DNA of 64,000 bases, taken from positions 1 to 64,000 of the forward strand of contig JASKOT010000051.1 in NCBI GenBank assembly GCA_032158125.1, read 5' to 3'. The notes beneath the pieces were generated by a model. That model was not told the DNA's origin. It saw only the letters and a list, made by a program, of their open reading frames with translations, and made no database searches. Source of the stretch: Papiliotrema nemorosa. Its lineage: Eukaryota; Basidiomycota; Tremellomycetes; Tremellales; Rhynchogastremaceae. Positions 1 to 8,683 of this stretch are shown here, piece after piece. The position numbers were made by a program, and so were the translations under genes. The stretch's first letter is position 1. Each line of letters starts with the position of its first letter.

Positions 1-266
1 CTAGTCACTCTTGCCTAAATCCTCCTGCCTCTTCACTCTTGGCAAATATATCATTCAACCCTCAACAACTTTGGCGGCTTAGTCACTGGTAACTAAGTTC
101 ACATTTTTCGTTGAGTACCTTTTCTATCTGTGCTAGATAAACTAGTCACGCGTTGGGCTGGTAAATAGTACTCGTACCCACACAGATCTCGGACATCTCC
201 GCCTAGTCGGACATGTAAACAACACTTCCATCTACACCTTTAGATAGCCATAGCACTAGATCTACT
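1..266. other. 5' flank of the degraded DDE transposon
   Basis: No gene is supported here. The motif (c/t)tagtcac recurs near 1, 79 and 151, which would suit repeats in the terminal region of the DNA transposon whose coding remnant starts at 267. No matching inverted repeat was found at the right side of the island, so the true left end is not defined and may lie outside the window. Confidence 0.4.
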
Positions 267-500
267 ATGCAACCCATCGACAAAGCCATAGCATACAAGG
301 AGCAGCATCCTGAGACCTCTCTCAGGACCCTTTCAGCAAAGTTCAACGTCCCACGCTCGACTGTTGCGGACCGCCTAAAGGGGACACACAAAGCCAGGGG
401 TGTTTGCGCCCATGGGCACCTCACTGTGGCTTAACAACAGGTACTGATTGACCGTATTAATGCCTACGCAGACCGTGGGACATGCCTGAGGCCTTGCAAT
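267..500 (+). pseudogene. Pogo/Fot1-like DDE transposase, N-terminal fragment
   Basis: An ATG at 267 opens a frame resembling the N-terminal psq/CENP-B-type helix-turn-helix of pogo/Fot1 transposases: an AIAYKEQHPETSLRTLSAKF stretch followed by VPRSTVADRL. The frame meets a TAA at 432-434 and then continues with transposase-like sequence to 500. There it is cut by the copia retrotransposon and resumes in the same frame at 5896. In this family the N-terminal domain binds the transposon ends and a C-terminal DDE domain cuts and joins DNA. The in-frame stop shows this copy is dead. The family call rests on motif pattern, not on a search. Confidence 0.6.
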
Positions 501-639
501 TGTCAGAAAAGGACTCCTAGACAGCGACCTCCGCTCTAATTTGCCACCCAAAGCGGTGGCATGGCTTTCCCATCACTTCTAATACTTTGTACTTCTTCTT
601 TATCCTCTCATATATGCACATTCGAGCCTAAATCTCACA
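501..639 (+). repeat. 5' LTR of the copia element
   Basis: This 139-bp repeat starts TGTCAG and ends CTCACA and matches the 3' LTR except at three positions. It is very short for a copia LTR. The left copy of the target duplication, GCAAT, lies directly upstream. It should carry the element's promoter and RNA 5' end, but I see no clear TATA box beyond a ctttatcc stretch. Confidence 0.93.
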
Positions 640-660
640 GGTTATGAGTCTGCTAGCATA
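640..660 (+). promoter_or_regulatory. Candidate primer-binding site next to the 5' LTR
   Basis: Right after the LTR the sequence reads GGTTATGAGTCTGCTAGCAT. Its reverse complement contains CTCATAA, the anticodon loop of a CAU (methionine-type) tRNA, with stem sequence on its 5' side. Drosophila copia is known to prime from the anticodon-side half of initiator tRNA-Met rather than from the tRNA 3' end, and this site has the same layout. The host tRNA sequence is not in the window, so the match is inferred. Confidence 0.55.
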
Positions 661-1467
661 GCTCGGTCCCCTCGGCTCGAATCAACTTCTAGACAACGCC
701 CTACTAGGTCAGAATTGCGTCACGGTCCGCCTCGTGATCTCGCCCTCCTTATACAGTCAATACCCGCCGCTCAACGCGTTATTGTCTGTTTCTCACCCAA
801 ACCCATCCATCCACTATTTTCCACGTGTCTACTGGGTCAACAACACCTGTAGAATCACCTCGTGGTCAAATCGAGCCGACAACGACGCTCTTTGGATCAG
901 AAACGCGGTCAAAGCACTCCTACCACCTCATTTGACCTCCCAACGGTCAAAACACGCATTTTCTCAACAACTACGGCACATACAGCTTAGCCACAACCAC
1001 CTACGTTCTCAGCACATTGCGCTCCTTCACCTGGTGGTCACGGTTTTTTGCTAGCGTTTCCGTGCCGTTCTCTACGCGGTCAAAAGTCATCAACATCGCT
1101 CATTTGACTACCACAAGGTCAAATCACGCTCAAATCGCTCTCTTGAAGCGGACCAAAGCCTGGATTGTGGTCACATACCTGCCAGGTACTGCAGAACTCT
1201 GTGGTGGACGAATCTAGGGCGACCCTAGTGAGGTGTCACTGTACAATCACTAGATTGACTAAACAAACACCTCAGGCGCTTGCTAAGTTCTCCCTGCACG
1301 TCCTACAGCCTACCTAGACGTTGCTGATCACTTCTAGCAAGCTCAGGAGCTCTCTGAACGGTCAAAACACCCTCTCTTCACCCAAAATCACTTTCTTTTG
1401 CGCCCAAATCACATCTTCTATCGCCATTTGACCCCCTCTACCACCTCGGGTCGTCAAACCGGTCGAT
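640..1467 (+). other. Untranslated leader of the copia element
   Basis: An 828-bp stretch between the 5' LTR and the gag ATG. Its open frames are short and match nothing recognisable. It is rich in GGTCAA(A) and the complement TTTGACC (for example near 863, 907, 931, 943, 1076 and 1116). It probably contains the RNA leader and packaging signals, though no specific packaging structure can be pointed to. Confidence 0.6.
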
Positions 1468-2723
1468 ATGAGCGACTCAGAGGAAGAAAAACGCTCTTTG
1501 AGGGTCAACAAGCTCAAAGGAAGCGAAAATTACGCCATCTGGAAGCTCTCCATTGAGACTACTCTCATTTCCAAGGACCTGCTTGATGCAGCAAAGTCCC
1601 CTGCGGTCTCTAGCAATGTCAAGGAGCTCAGAAAGCGACAAAAGGCCTTTGCCCTCATCATTCAGTCACTTTCAGTCACTGTCCATGCCAACCTCTCTGC
1701 CAAAGCACAAGACACCAATGTCTGTGACCCCTTCTTCCTCCTGGAAGAGCTCAAAGCGTCCTATTCCGCCACCATTGGAGCTAGAAAGGCTGCGCTTTAC
1801 ATTGACATGTGGAATTGCCCCATTGCAGCTGGAGAGGACCCCATGCCTCATTTTGCCAGAATCAGGTCCGCCCATGCTCAAATCAACACTTTGGGGACAC
1901 CAAGTTGCCGGATGACGCCCTTGCCTATGCTTTGACCATTGCGTTTCCAGATCCTACCTTTGGAACACTCAAACAATCACTCTGGGTCAGACCCAACCTC
2001 ACTTCAGCTGAGGTGACCTCTGCAGTCCAAGCAGAGTGGTCCAGAACGCATGCAGAGGGTGCTACAGCTCTCATTGCGGTCAAAAGTGGTCCATTCAACA
2101 AAAACAGGCCTAGGAACGGTCAAAACAACAAGTCTTGGTGTGATTACCATCGATCTACCTCGCACAACACCAAGGACTGCAAGGCTAACCTCAGAAGCCG
2201 TCAAAGTGGTCAAAACCAGCCTTCTGGAGGTCAAAACGGTCAACTTGACCTCCCAAGTGCTCAATTTGCGCAAATGGAGCTTCAGGACAGTCAAAACAGT
2301 CATGCAGAAGCGTTCATGGCTTTCCCGGCAAGTCAAACTGCACATGGAGCAGAAGCGTTCAAGGCCACATCCGGTTGTGGTCAAACTGCTGCTATGGACT
2401 CGTTCTTGATTGATTCTGGAGCTTCCCACCACATGGTTGCGGTCAAAACCCTCTTGTTTGACCTCAAGAACACTCCTCCAGTCAAAATTACAGTTGGAAA
2501 CGGTCAAACCTTGCTCTCCATTCAGTCTGGGTTACTTGACCTCAATGGAGTCACCTTTACATCGGTCTTGGTTGTTCCTGGCATCAAAAGGAACCTCATC
2601 TCGGTCTCAGCAACCCCGTGTGCGCTCAAATGGGAGTTTTCACTTCATTGTGTGACTCTCAGAGGTCAAAATGGTCAAAACTTGATCACTGGTCAACTCA
2701 AATCCGGTCTCTACACCTTTTGA
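1468..2723 (+). pseudogene. copia Gag plus protease coding region, frame-broken
   Basis: The ATG at 1468 opens a capsid-type Gag frame (N-terminal KLKGSENYAIWKLSIETTL is typical of copia Gag) that stops at 1935. The rest of Gag continues in the -1 frame, overlapping around 1890. It includes a zinc knuckle of C-x2-H-x4-H-x4-C form near 2140-2180 and then an aspartic protease with the DSGAS active-site motif near 2413. That frame ends at TGA 2721-2723, directly before the integrase region. The break lies at TTTGGGG (1890-1896), either a one-base loss in a G run or a recoding site. A polar GQN-x-Q-x-DL-type repeat follows the zinc knuckle. Confidence 0.8.
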
Positions 2724-5700
2724 GCAAGTACCATCTCTGCCTCGGCAAACGTAGCACAAGCTGACATTCTTCAAGACTGGCATGAACGACTTGGCCATCT
2801 GAATGTTAGTGATGTGATGCATTTGGGCAGAGAGGGTAGAATAGACGGTTTGGATATGGTTTCTCAAAGCAATGTGAATGATTTCCAGTGCAAGGCCTGT
2901 CTCCTGGGCAAAGGCAAGCGTTTACCAGCTCTACCAACCGACATCAGAGCCAGCAAACCATTGGAACTTGTCCACATTGACATCTGGGGTCCTTCATCAA
3001 CACCCTCCATCAACGGCTGTCAATACTTCCTCACTTGCTACGACAACCACACCAGGAAAGTCCATTTGACCTTCTTGAAACAGAAGTCAGATGCTTTCAT
3101 TGCCATTCAGCACTACATTGCCTTGGTGGAGCGTCAGTTGTCAACCAAGGTCAAAACAATCAGATCAGACAATGGTGGAGAGTTCACTTCCAACATCTGG
3201 ACCAGCTACATGCGCCAACATGGCATCCAGCACTTCAAAGTACCACCAGACGCCCATCAACAGAATGGCAGAGTGGAAAGAGTGCATTTGACTGTTCTCA
3301 ATGCAGTCAGGACCTTACTGGCATCAACTGGACTCCCCCTGCACTTCTGGGCAGAAGCAGCCAATTATGCGGTCTACACACGCAACCGGACTCCTTGTGG
3401 TCCCAAACATCAAGTACCAGATGACCACTGGTATGGCAACAAACGCAGGATGGATCACCTTCAGCCATTTGATATCACCTGCTACTACCGTCAGCATCAA
3501 CAGCAGAGCAAGCTGCTCAATTGGTACTTGGAGCGCATCCTAGTGGGCTATGTGGAAGGCACACACAACTATCAGATCTGGAGCCATGACCTCAACAAGA
3601 TCATCATCTCAAGGGATGTTGTGTTCAGCAACAAACCGCCAATGACTCCAGACAATGCTATCACGCCTCCAGTTGAACCAGAGGATGATATCTTGGTCAC
3701 CAATGATCAGGACAAGGTCAACCAAGGCCAGATTGACCTTCAGGACGGTCAAAATGGTCAGGTTGACCTCAACAACGGTCAAAATGCTCAACTTGACCTC
3801 AATCAACCTGTTCAATTGCCCAGGAGGTCAAACCAAATCAGATTGCGGTCAGAACAGCCTCCTACTCAACAACCTGACTCTGATCATGATGACAATGTGT
3901 CAGAAGCAGAGTCAGACGATCCTCTACAGCTAGTGGGAGATGAACCATCCATGTTACTGGCGGAAACAGGTCAAACTGCGGTCAAAGCGGTCAAGAGCGC
4001 TCATTTGACCTCAAACAACAATATGGCAGTCAAACTGGATGACTCTCCCACCTCCTGTAGTCAGGCCATCCCCTCTCAACACGCTCAACAGTGGGAGTTG
4101 GCCATCAAGGACGAATTTGCCAAGATGGACAAATATAACGTCTGGGAAGTGGTCCCAAGGTCAAATCAACGCACCATTTCTGCCCGCTGGGTGTTCACCA
4201 GAAAGATTGATGGTACAACCGGTCAGCCAAACAAGTTCAAGGCCAGATGGGTTGCCAGAGGATCCAGCCAAGTGCCAGGACTCGACTATGACCAGACATT
4301 TGCCTCAGTTGCCAACAAGACAACAATCCGCCTCTTCATTGCTCTCTGCAATGCGCTTAACTTGGAATTTGACCAAGTGGACATCATGGCTGTCAGAAAA
4401 GGACTCCTAGACGGCGACCTCCGCTCTAATTTGCCACCCAAAGCGGTGGCATGGCTTTCCCATCACTTCTCATACTTTGTACTTCTTCTTTATCCTCTCA
4501 TACATGCACATTCGAGCCTAAGTCTCACAATGGCAGCCTTCCTCAACGGTGATCTAGATGAGGAGATCTATGTGGAACCTCCAGAGGGATCAGGCATACC
4601 AAGTGACAAATTAGTCAAGCTCAACAAAGCGCTCTACGGTCTCAAACAATCACCAAGGTGCTTCAACAAACGACTTGACACCTGGTTAAGATCAAATGGG
4701 TTCACTCAAACCGACGCCGACCCTTGTCTCTACATCAAACACTTTGATGATGGCAACTTCATCATGCTGTGCATCCATGTGGATGATCAACTTATTGCGT
4801 CAACATCTCGCCAACTGCTTGACCAGTTCAAGTCAGAGCTCAACTCAGCCTTTGAGTGCTCAGACTCTGGACCAGCCGACTACTTCCTTGGGTTCAACAT
4901 CATCCGGGACAGGTCAACAAAGACAACTGCCTTGTCACAGCGCCACTACTTGGTCTCACTGCTGGAGAAGTTTGGGTTGACCGACTGCAACCCAAGTCAA
5001 ACACCTTTACCTCCTGGATTCAGAGGCACCATGGCAACCGATGAAGAGTTTGCCTTGGCCAAGGATCTCCCATACTCCAAAGCAGTGGGAGCTATCCTGT
5101 ATGCGGCAACCGCCACTCGACCTGACTTGGCACATGCGGCAGGTGTCCTATGCCGATCCATGTCAAAATGGTCAATGGAACACTGGAATGCAGTCAAACA
5201 CCTCTTGCGCTATGTCAAAGGCACACTTGACCTCTACTTGACCTTTCGGCATACTCCAACATCACCAACACTCATTGGATATGCCGACACAGACTGGGGA
5301 GGTGACCCAGAGACAAGGAGGTCAACAACCGGTTATGTGTTCAAGTCATTTGGTGGTCCAATTGCCTGGAAGTCAAAACGCCAAACAACTGTCGCCTTGT
5401 CAACAACCGAAGCAGAATACATGGCAACAACCGACGCGGCTAAAGAGGCAACATGGCTACTCAGGCTCATCAAGGACTTGGGCATAGAGTACAATCAGGC
5501 TCTACCACTCTACAACGACAATAATGGGTGTGTTGCACTTGCCAACAATCCGGTACACCATGAACGGTCAAAACACATTGGCATGCGCCATCACTTCATC
5601 AGGGAGAAGGTGGAAGATAAGACAATTGATTTGCATCACATTTCAACAGAGAAGAATGTGGCGGACTTGTTGACCAAGGGCTTAGCCAGGGACAGGTTCA

Positions 5701-5771
5701 AGAAGCTCTGTGAGTCAATGGGCATGGCAAGGACATCAGAGCGAGTGGGGGTGTCAGAAAAGGACTCCTAG
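2724..5771 (+). CDS. copia Pol: integrase, reverse transcriptase, RNase H
   Basis: The frame is open from 2724, and the first ATG is at 2814. The start WHERLGHLN is the pre-integrase domain, followed by a C-x2-C zinc-finger end (CKAC). The integrase core shows HIDIWGP, SDNGGEF and the E of NGRVERV. Reverse transcriptase has FKARWVARG, AFLNGDLDEEIYVEPPEG and the catalytic HVDD. RNase H has GYADTDW and STTEAEYMA. The only thing separating it from the upstream protease frame is the TGA at 2721-2723. A 48-codon insertion (solo LTR plus target duplication, 4391-4534) keeps the frame but splits the first catalytic-Asp motif of reverse transcriptase. The stop codon lies 18 bp inside the 3' LTR. Confidence 0.85.
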   Translation, partial: ASTISASANVAQADILQDWHERLGHLNVSDVMHLGREGRIDGLDMVSQSNVNDFQCKACLLGKGKRLPALPTDIRASKPLELVHIDIWGPSSTPSINGCQYFLTCYDNHTRKVHLTFLKQKSDAFIAIQHYIALVERQLSTKVKTIRSDNGGEFTSNIWTSYMRQHGIQHFKVPPDAHQQNGRVERVHLTVLNAVRTLLASTGLPLHFWAEAANYAVYTRNRTPCGPKHQVPDDHWYGNKRRMDHLQPFDITCYYRQHQQQSKLLNWYLERILVGYVEGTHNYQIWSHDLNKIIISRDVVFSNKPPMTPDNAITPPVEPEDDILVTNDQDKVNQGQIDLQDGQNGQVDLNNGQNAQLDLNQPVQLPRRSNQIRLRSEQPPTQQPDSDHDDNVSEAESDDPLQLVGDEPSMLLAETGQTAVKAVKSAHLTSNNNMAVKLDDSPTSCSQAIPSQHAQQWELAIKDEFAKMDKYNVWEVVPRSNQRTISARWVFTRKIDGTTGQPNKFKARWVARGSSQVPGLDYDQTFASVANKTTIRLFIALCNALNLEFDQVDIMAVRKGLLDGDLRSNLPPKAVAWLSHHFSYFVLLLYPLIHAHSSLSLTMAAFLNGDLDEEIYVEPPEGSGIPSDKLVKLNKALYGLKQSPRCFNKRLDTWLRSNGFTQTDADPCLYIKHFDDGNFIMLCIHVDDQLIASTSRQLLDQFKSELNSAFECSDSGPADYFLGFNIIRDRSTKTTALSQRHYLVSLLEKFGLTDCNPSQTPLPPGFRGTMATDEEFALAKDLPYSKAVGAILYAATATRPDLAHAAGVLCRSMSKWSMEHWNAVKHLLRYVKGTLDLYLTFRHTPTSPTLIGYADTDWGGDPETRRSTTGYVFKSFGGPIAWKSKRQTTVALSTTEAEYMATTDAAKEATWLLRLIKDLGIEYNQALPLYNDNNGCVALANNPVHHERSKHIGMRHHFIREKVEDKTIDLHHISTEKNVADLLTKGLARDRFKKLCESMGMARTSERVGVSEKDS
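4391..4529 (+). repeat. Nested solo LTR of the same copia family
   Basis: This 139-bp block has TGT...ACA ends and differs from each element LTR at three or four positions. It is flanked by its own 5-bp duplication ATGGC (4386-4390 and 4530-4534). It is therefore a separate insertion, presumably a full element that later recombined down to one LTR. LTR plus duplication is 144 bp, exactly 48 codons, and has no stop in this frame. Confidence 0.92.
5738..5751 (+). promoter_or_regulatory. Polypurine tract of the copia element
   Basis: AGAGCGAGTGGGGG abuts the 3' LTR (5752). A purine run at this position primes plus-strand DNA synthesis in LTR retrotransposons. It overlaps the last Pol codons. 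Confidence 0.75.
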
Positions 5772-5890
5772 ACGGCGACCTCCGCTCTAATTTGCCACCC
5801 AAAGCGGTGGCATGGCTTTCCCATCACTTCTCATACTTTGTACTTCTTCTTTATCCTCTCGTATATGCACATTCGAGCCTAAATCTCACA
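5752..5890 (+). repeat. 3' LTR of the copia element
   Basis: This is the 139-bp partner of the 5' LTR, followed by the right copy of the target duplication GCAAT (5891-5895). Three substitutions separate it from the 5' LTR. It contains the Pol stop codon at 5769-5771. Confidence 0.93.
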
Positions 5891-5895
5891 GCAAT

Positions 5896-7723
5896 GTCCG
5901 AGAACTTGCAGGGATCATGTGCAAGGAAGACTTGGGCGTCAATTGGGGGACCACCTTCATTCAACGCTGTCATGACAAGTTGTCTTTTCGATTTGTGAAG
6001 CTTCAGGACCTTGCACGCAGACACTTGGGAGAACCGTACGGCTTTCTACAACCTTGTGAGCCTTTTAGATCATCACTTTTGAGGCAGAACTGAGAAAGAT
6101 AGCTCAAAGAAATCGATTTCTTGCAGCGGTACCTCCTGTTATGAATCCTTCATAACACAACCTTCTAAGAGCCAAACTCCAACACCAAGCGTCATCATCT
6201 ATATCGAATCAAAACGCTAAGTACAACCTGCTGAGAAGCCTTAGCCCCAAAGGATGCTACTGAGCGCATCCCGCTGAGAAGCCTCAGCCTCGAAGGATGA
6301 TACTGAGCGCAGCCCGCTGAGGAGCCTGTTTGCAGAAGGATTTCACGGCGAGTTGGAACAATAGCGTGATAGCCCATAAGTATCTAAGTCAATGCCTTGG
6401 CCAACAATGTTGACAAGGATCTTATTATTAACAGTTACCACCTCCACTGTCTCATCATCTTTCTTGACTTGTCATCCTTCCAAGTCGCCACTCCTTCCCA
6501 AACTTGACCTTGTTCACCCTGTTGCCGGATAACACAACTATCTACTGTCGACCAAGTCACAAGTACCTATTGAGTATTATCGACTCAACCTTCAACCAAA
6601 TCGCCACTATCCGCCTGTCCCTGTCTACTCGAGACAACCAGGGACAGAACCGTAACACCTCCCCCCTAATGTGTATAATATCGACGAGTCTGGATTTACG
6701 CTCTCTACCACCCGGAAATACCGGAGAGTGCTTCCGAGAACCGCTTCTACCAAGTCACAAGCTCGATTGCCCAATGATGTCCATATAACGGTTGTTGCGG
6801 CTATCTCAACTATTGACACACCAGTCCCACACTTGATCATCTATCCAGGCGAGCATTTATTACAGGAGTGGCTCAATGTTTGAGATCCTACGCCTCCTTG
6901 CACTGCCATATCAACTATGAGTGGCTACGCAAACTCCTTTACACACAAACAATGGCTCACGGACGTCTTTGACCCATATTCTTGAGACCGCGCTCAAGGT
7001 TGACCAAGGTGCTTGTTGATGGACGAAGCAAAGATACACCTACATGTGGAATTCCTGGAGGCTGCTAGAGCTGCAAATATTGATGTTATAGTACTACCTG
7101 CCCACCTCTCATCCATTTACCAGCCTCTCGACGTTCATTTCTTCAATCAGCTCAAGAATCAATATGATACACAAATCAACCGCCTCCAGATCCACTCTAA
7201 CATCAAACGGCTCCCAAAAGGCATCTTTTACAGGATGTTCCAGTGTTCTTGGGGTGCCACAGCCAATTCTAGACAGATACAAGACGCATGGCGACTTTCA
7301 GGCCTTTGGCCCCTCAACCCGACCATGATGCGAGCCATAGAGGGAACCCCTGAGCGAATCATTGAAGCAGAGATCCCCATAACTCCTCAGAATGTCAGGA
7401 TGATGCGTAGAATTGAGGAGCAGACAAAGAAAGGGGAGATTTCCTGGTAACAAGGCTTGGAGAAGACCACAAAGTCACTAGAACAGGCGTGGGCGGAGAA
7501 GGAAGTGCTAGCAGAGGAGCATAAACGGAATCTGGAGGCTACAGAGACCATTGAAGCTGCCAGAGGAGGCAATAAGCGTACCAGGTACGCATACGGCCAA
7601 TTATTTGACCAATATTATCATGAAACGCATGTAGAGGAGCTTGCGTGTGACGGTGACAAATTAGATATTTGGCGCACTGTCAAAATGGCATGCCACTTAA
7701 CCTTCGATCAAGACCGCCTTTAA
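5896..7723 (+). pseudogene. Pogo/Fot1-like DDE transposase, main fragment
   Basis: Removing the copia element and one GCAAT copy joins this segment in frame to 267-500. The sequence first shows a CENP-B-like helix region (LGVNWGTTFIQRCHDK), then the DDE catalytic part: NIDESGF near 6680, LMDEAKIH near 7015 and LPAHLSSIYQPLDV near 7105, followed by an LK-rich C-terminus. Several stops and frame changes (for example TGA at 6091-6093 and TAA at 7448-7450) and a tandem-repeat block near 6231 interrupt it. The copy is non-functional. Family members cut and paste DNA in the nucleus. Confidence 0.75.
6231..6345. repeat. 43-bp imperfect tandem repeat, about 2.6 copies
   Basis: Units begin with CTGAG(A/G)AGCC at 6231, 6274 and 6317, each 43 bp apart, with the second diverging by several substitutions and the third truncated. 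The block lies inside the decayed transposase region where coding similarity is lost, so it probably belongs to a later insertion or local duplication. Confidence 0.75.
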
Positions 7724-7845
7724 AAGGAGGCTTTGGATTCAACTGACCAGGTTGAATTCAAGCGGCATATATGTCCCATGACCAGGTTGAATCCAAAGCC
7801 TCCTTTTAAAGGCGGTCTTGATCGAAGGTTAAGTGGCATGCCATT
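7684..7845. repeat. Perfect 60-bp inverted repeat with 42-bp spacer
   Basis: Positions 7684-7743 are the exact reverse complement of 7786-7845. The left arm contains the last codons of the transposase remnant. The 42-bp spacer carries TGACCAGGTTGAAT, which is repeated directly from 7778 across the spacer/right-arm junction. Transcribed RNA would form a 60-bp hairpin. It may be a foldback made by template switching at the transposon end, or the junction of two head-to-head copies. Confidence 0.95.
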
Positions 7846-8683
7846 GTGACAATATATAGTCATGACACACACCAACATTGGCCTCCACAACATCTGCCTC
7901 CTCTCAGAAACAAGTCATAACAGTCTAGACTAAAGCCTGTTAGGAATGGGAGGAACTTCATGGTCTGATCTGGTAGCCAGCTTTTCTCCATTCAAATTTG
8001 CAGGTGAAGCGTTGTTAGGTGTCGGGTGCCTGGTGTGTGAGATACCTGACTGGCCTGAAAGTTATTGGCGCGTCTACTATATACCCAACTCTATCAACCT
8101 GTCTCAGAGGAAGTGTGGTCAGATGGAAGTGTGAGAGGTGTTGACAAAGGGATGTGGCGGTGTGTTGGTCAAAGGTAAGGTCTATGTGAGAGGTACCAAT
8201 GTTGGAGATATGTGAAGGTGATGATGACAAAGGAGGGTATGATGGTGACGATGAAGAGTGAAGTGTTAATGAGAGTGAGTGAAGAAGTTGTAGGAGTAAG
8301 GGAAGTGAATACATCAACATGTACACTGAAGGTGTCCTGAAGGGAACCAACCAATGTTGAGTAGGGTCACCGAGGGAGTGAAGAAGAAGTGCGAGTCAAA
8401 TGTAGAGAAGATGATAAAGAAGAAGATAAGGAAGAAGATGTTGAACACCAAAGTCCAAGATGCGTCTGCTTTATATACATGCTGGGTCTCCAAGGTCGGA
8501 GCAGTCACTTGGACCCGATCTCTGTTGTACAAGTAAGTATGAGTCTATCGTAAGTCGCAGTTCCCGACTGTGGCTCCTGTCTTATGTATCTGTGCTATCC
8601 ATTCACTCTACATTAGGACCTGACACTAAGAGCAAAACCAGGTTGAATGAATGCACTCACGCTTGCAAGGAGGAAGAAGTATT
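7846..8683. other. Intergenic, no supported gene
   Basis: Only short open frames without family features occur. The segment around 8160-8360 is purine-rich on the + strand, and a TTTATATACA string lies near 8470. It separates the transposon island from the 3' end of the kinase gene. Confidence 0.5.

Larger units (their letters stand above)
501..5890 (+). mobile_element. Complete Ty1/copia LTR retrotransposon (5,390 bp)
   Basis: Two near-identical 139-bp direct repeats beginning TGT and ending ACA bound the element (501-639 and 5752-5890). They are flanked by the 5-bp duplication GCAAT at 496-500 and 5891-5895. The internal order is Gag, zinc knuckle, protease, integrase, reverse transcriptase, RNase H, which is the copia (Pseudoviridae) order. 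The two LTRs differ at three of 139 positions, so insertion is fairly recent. The element sits inside an older DDE transposon and itself contains a solo LTR. A gag frame break, an in-frame TGA and the solo LTR within reverse transcriptase suggest this copy is not autonomous. Confidence 0.95.

Noticed and set aside
734..1217. Two open frames in the copia leader
   Set aside because: Upstream of gag with no similarity to retrotransposon proteins; composition follows the GGTCAA motif.
501..5890. The thrice-repeated 139-bp block as an introner-like mobile intron
   Set aside because: It has TG...CA ends, 5-bp target duplications and an adjacent polypurine tract, and removing it between GT and AG does not restore the frame; it is an LTR.
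7946..8536. Short frames right of the transposon island
   Set aside because: Simple purine-rich sequence read in several frames, no family features.
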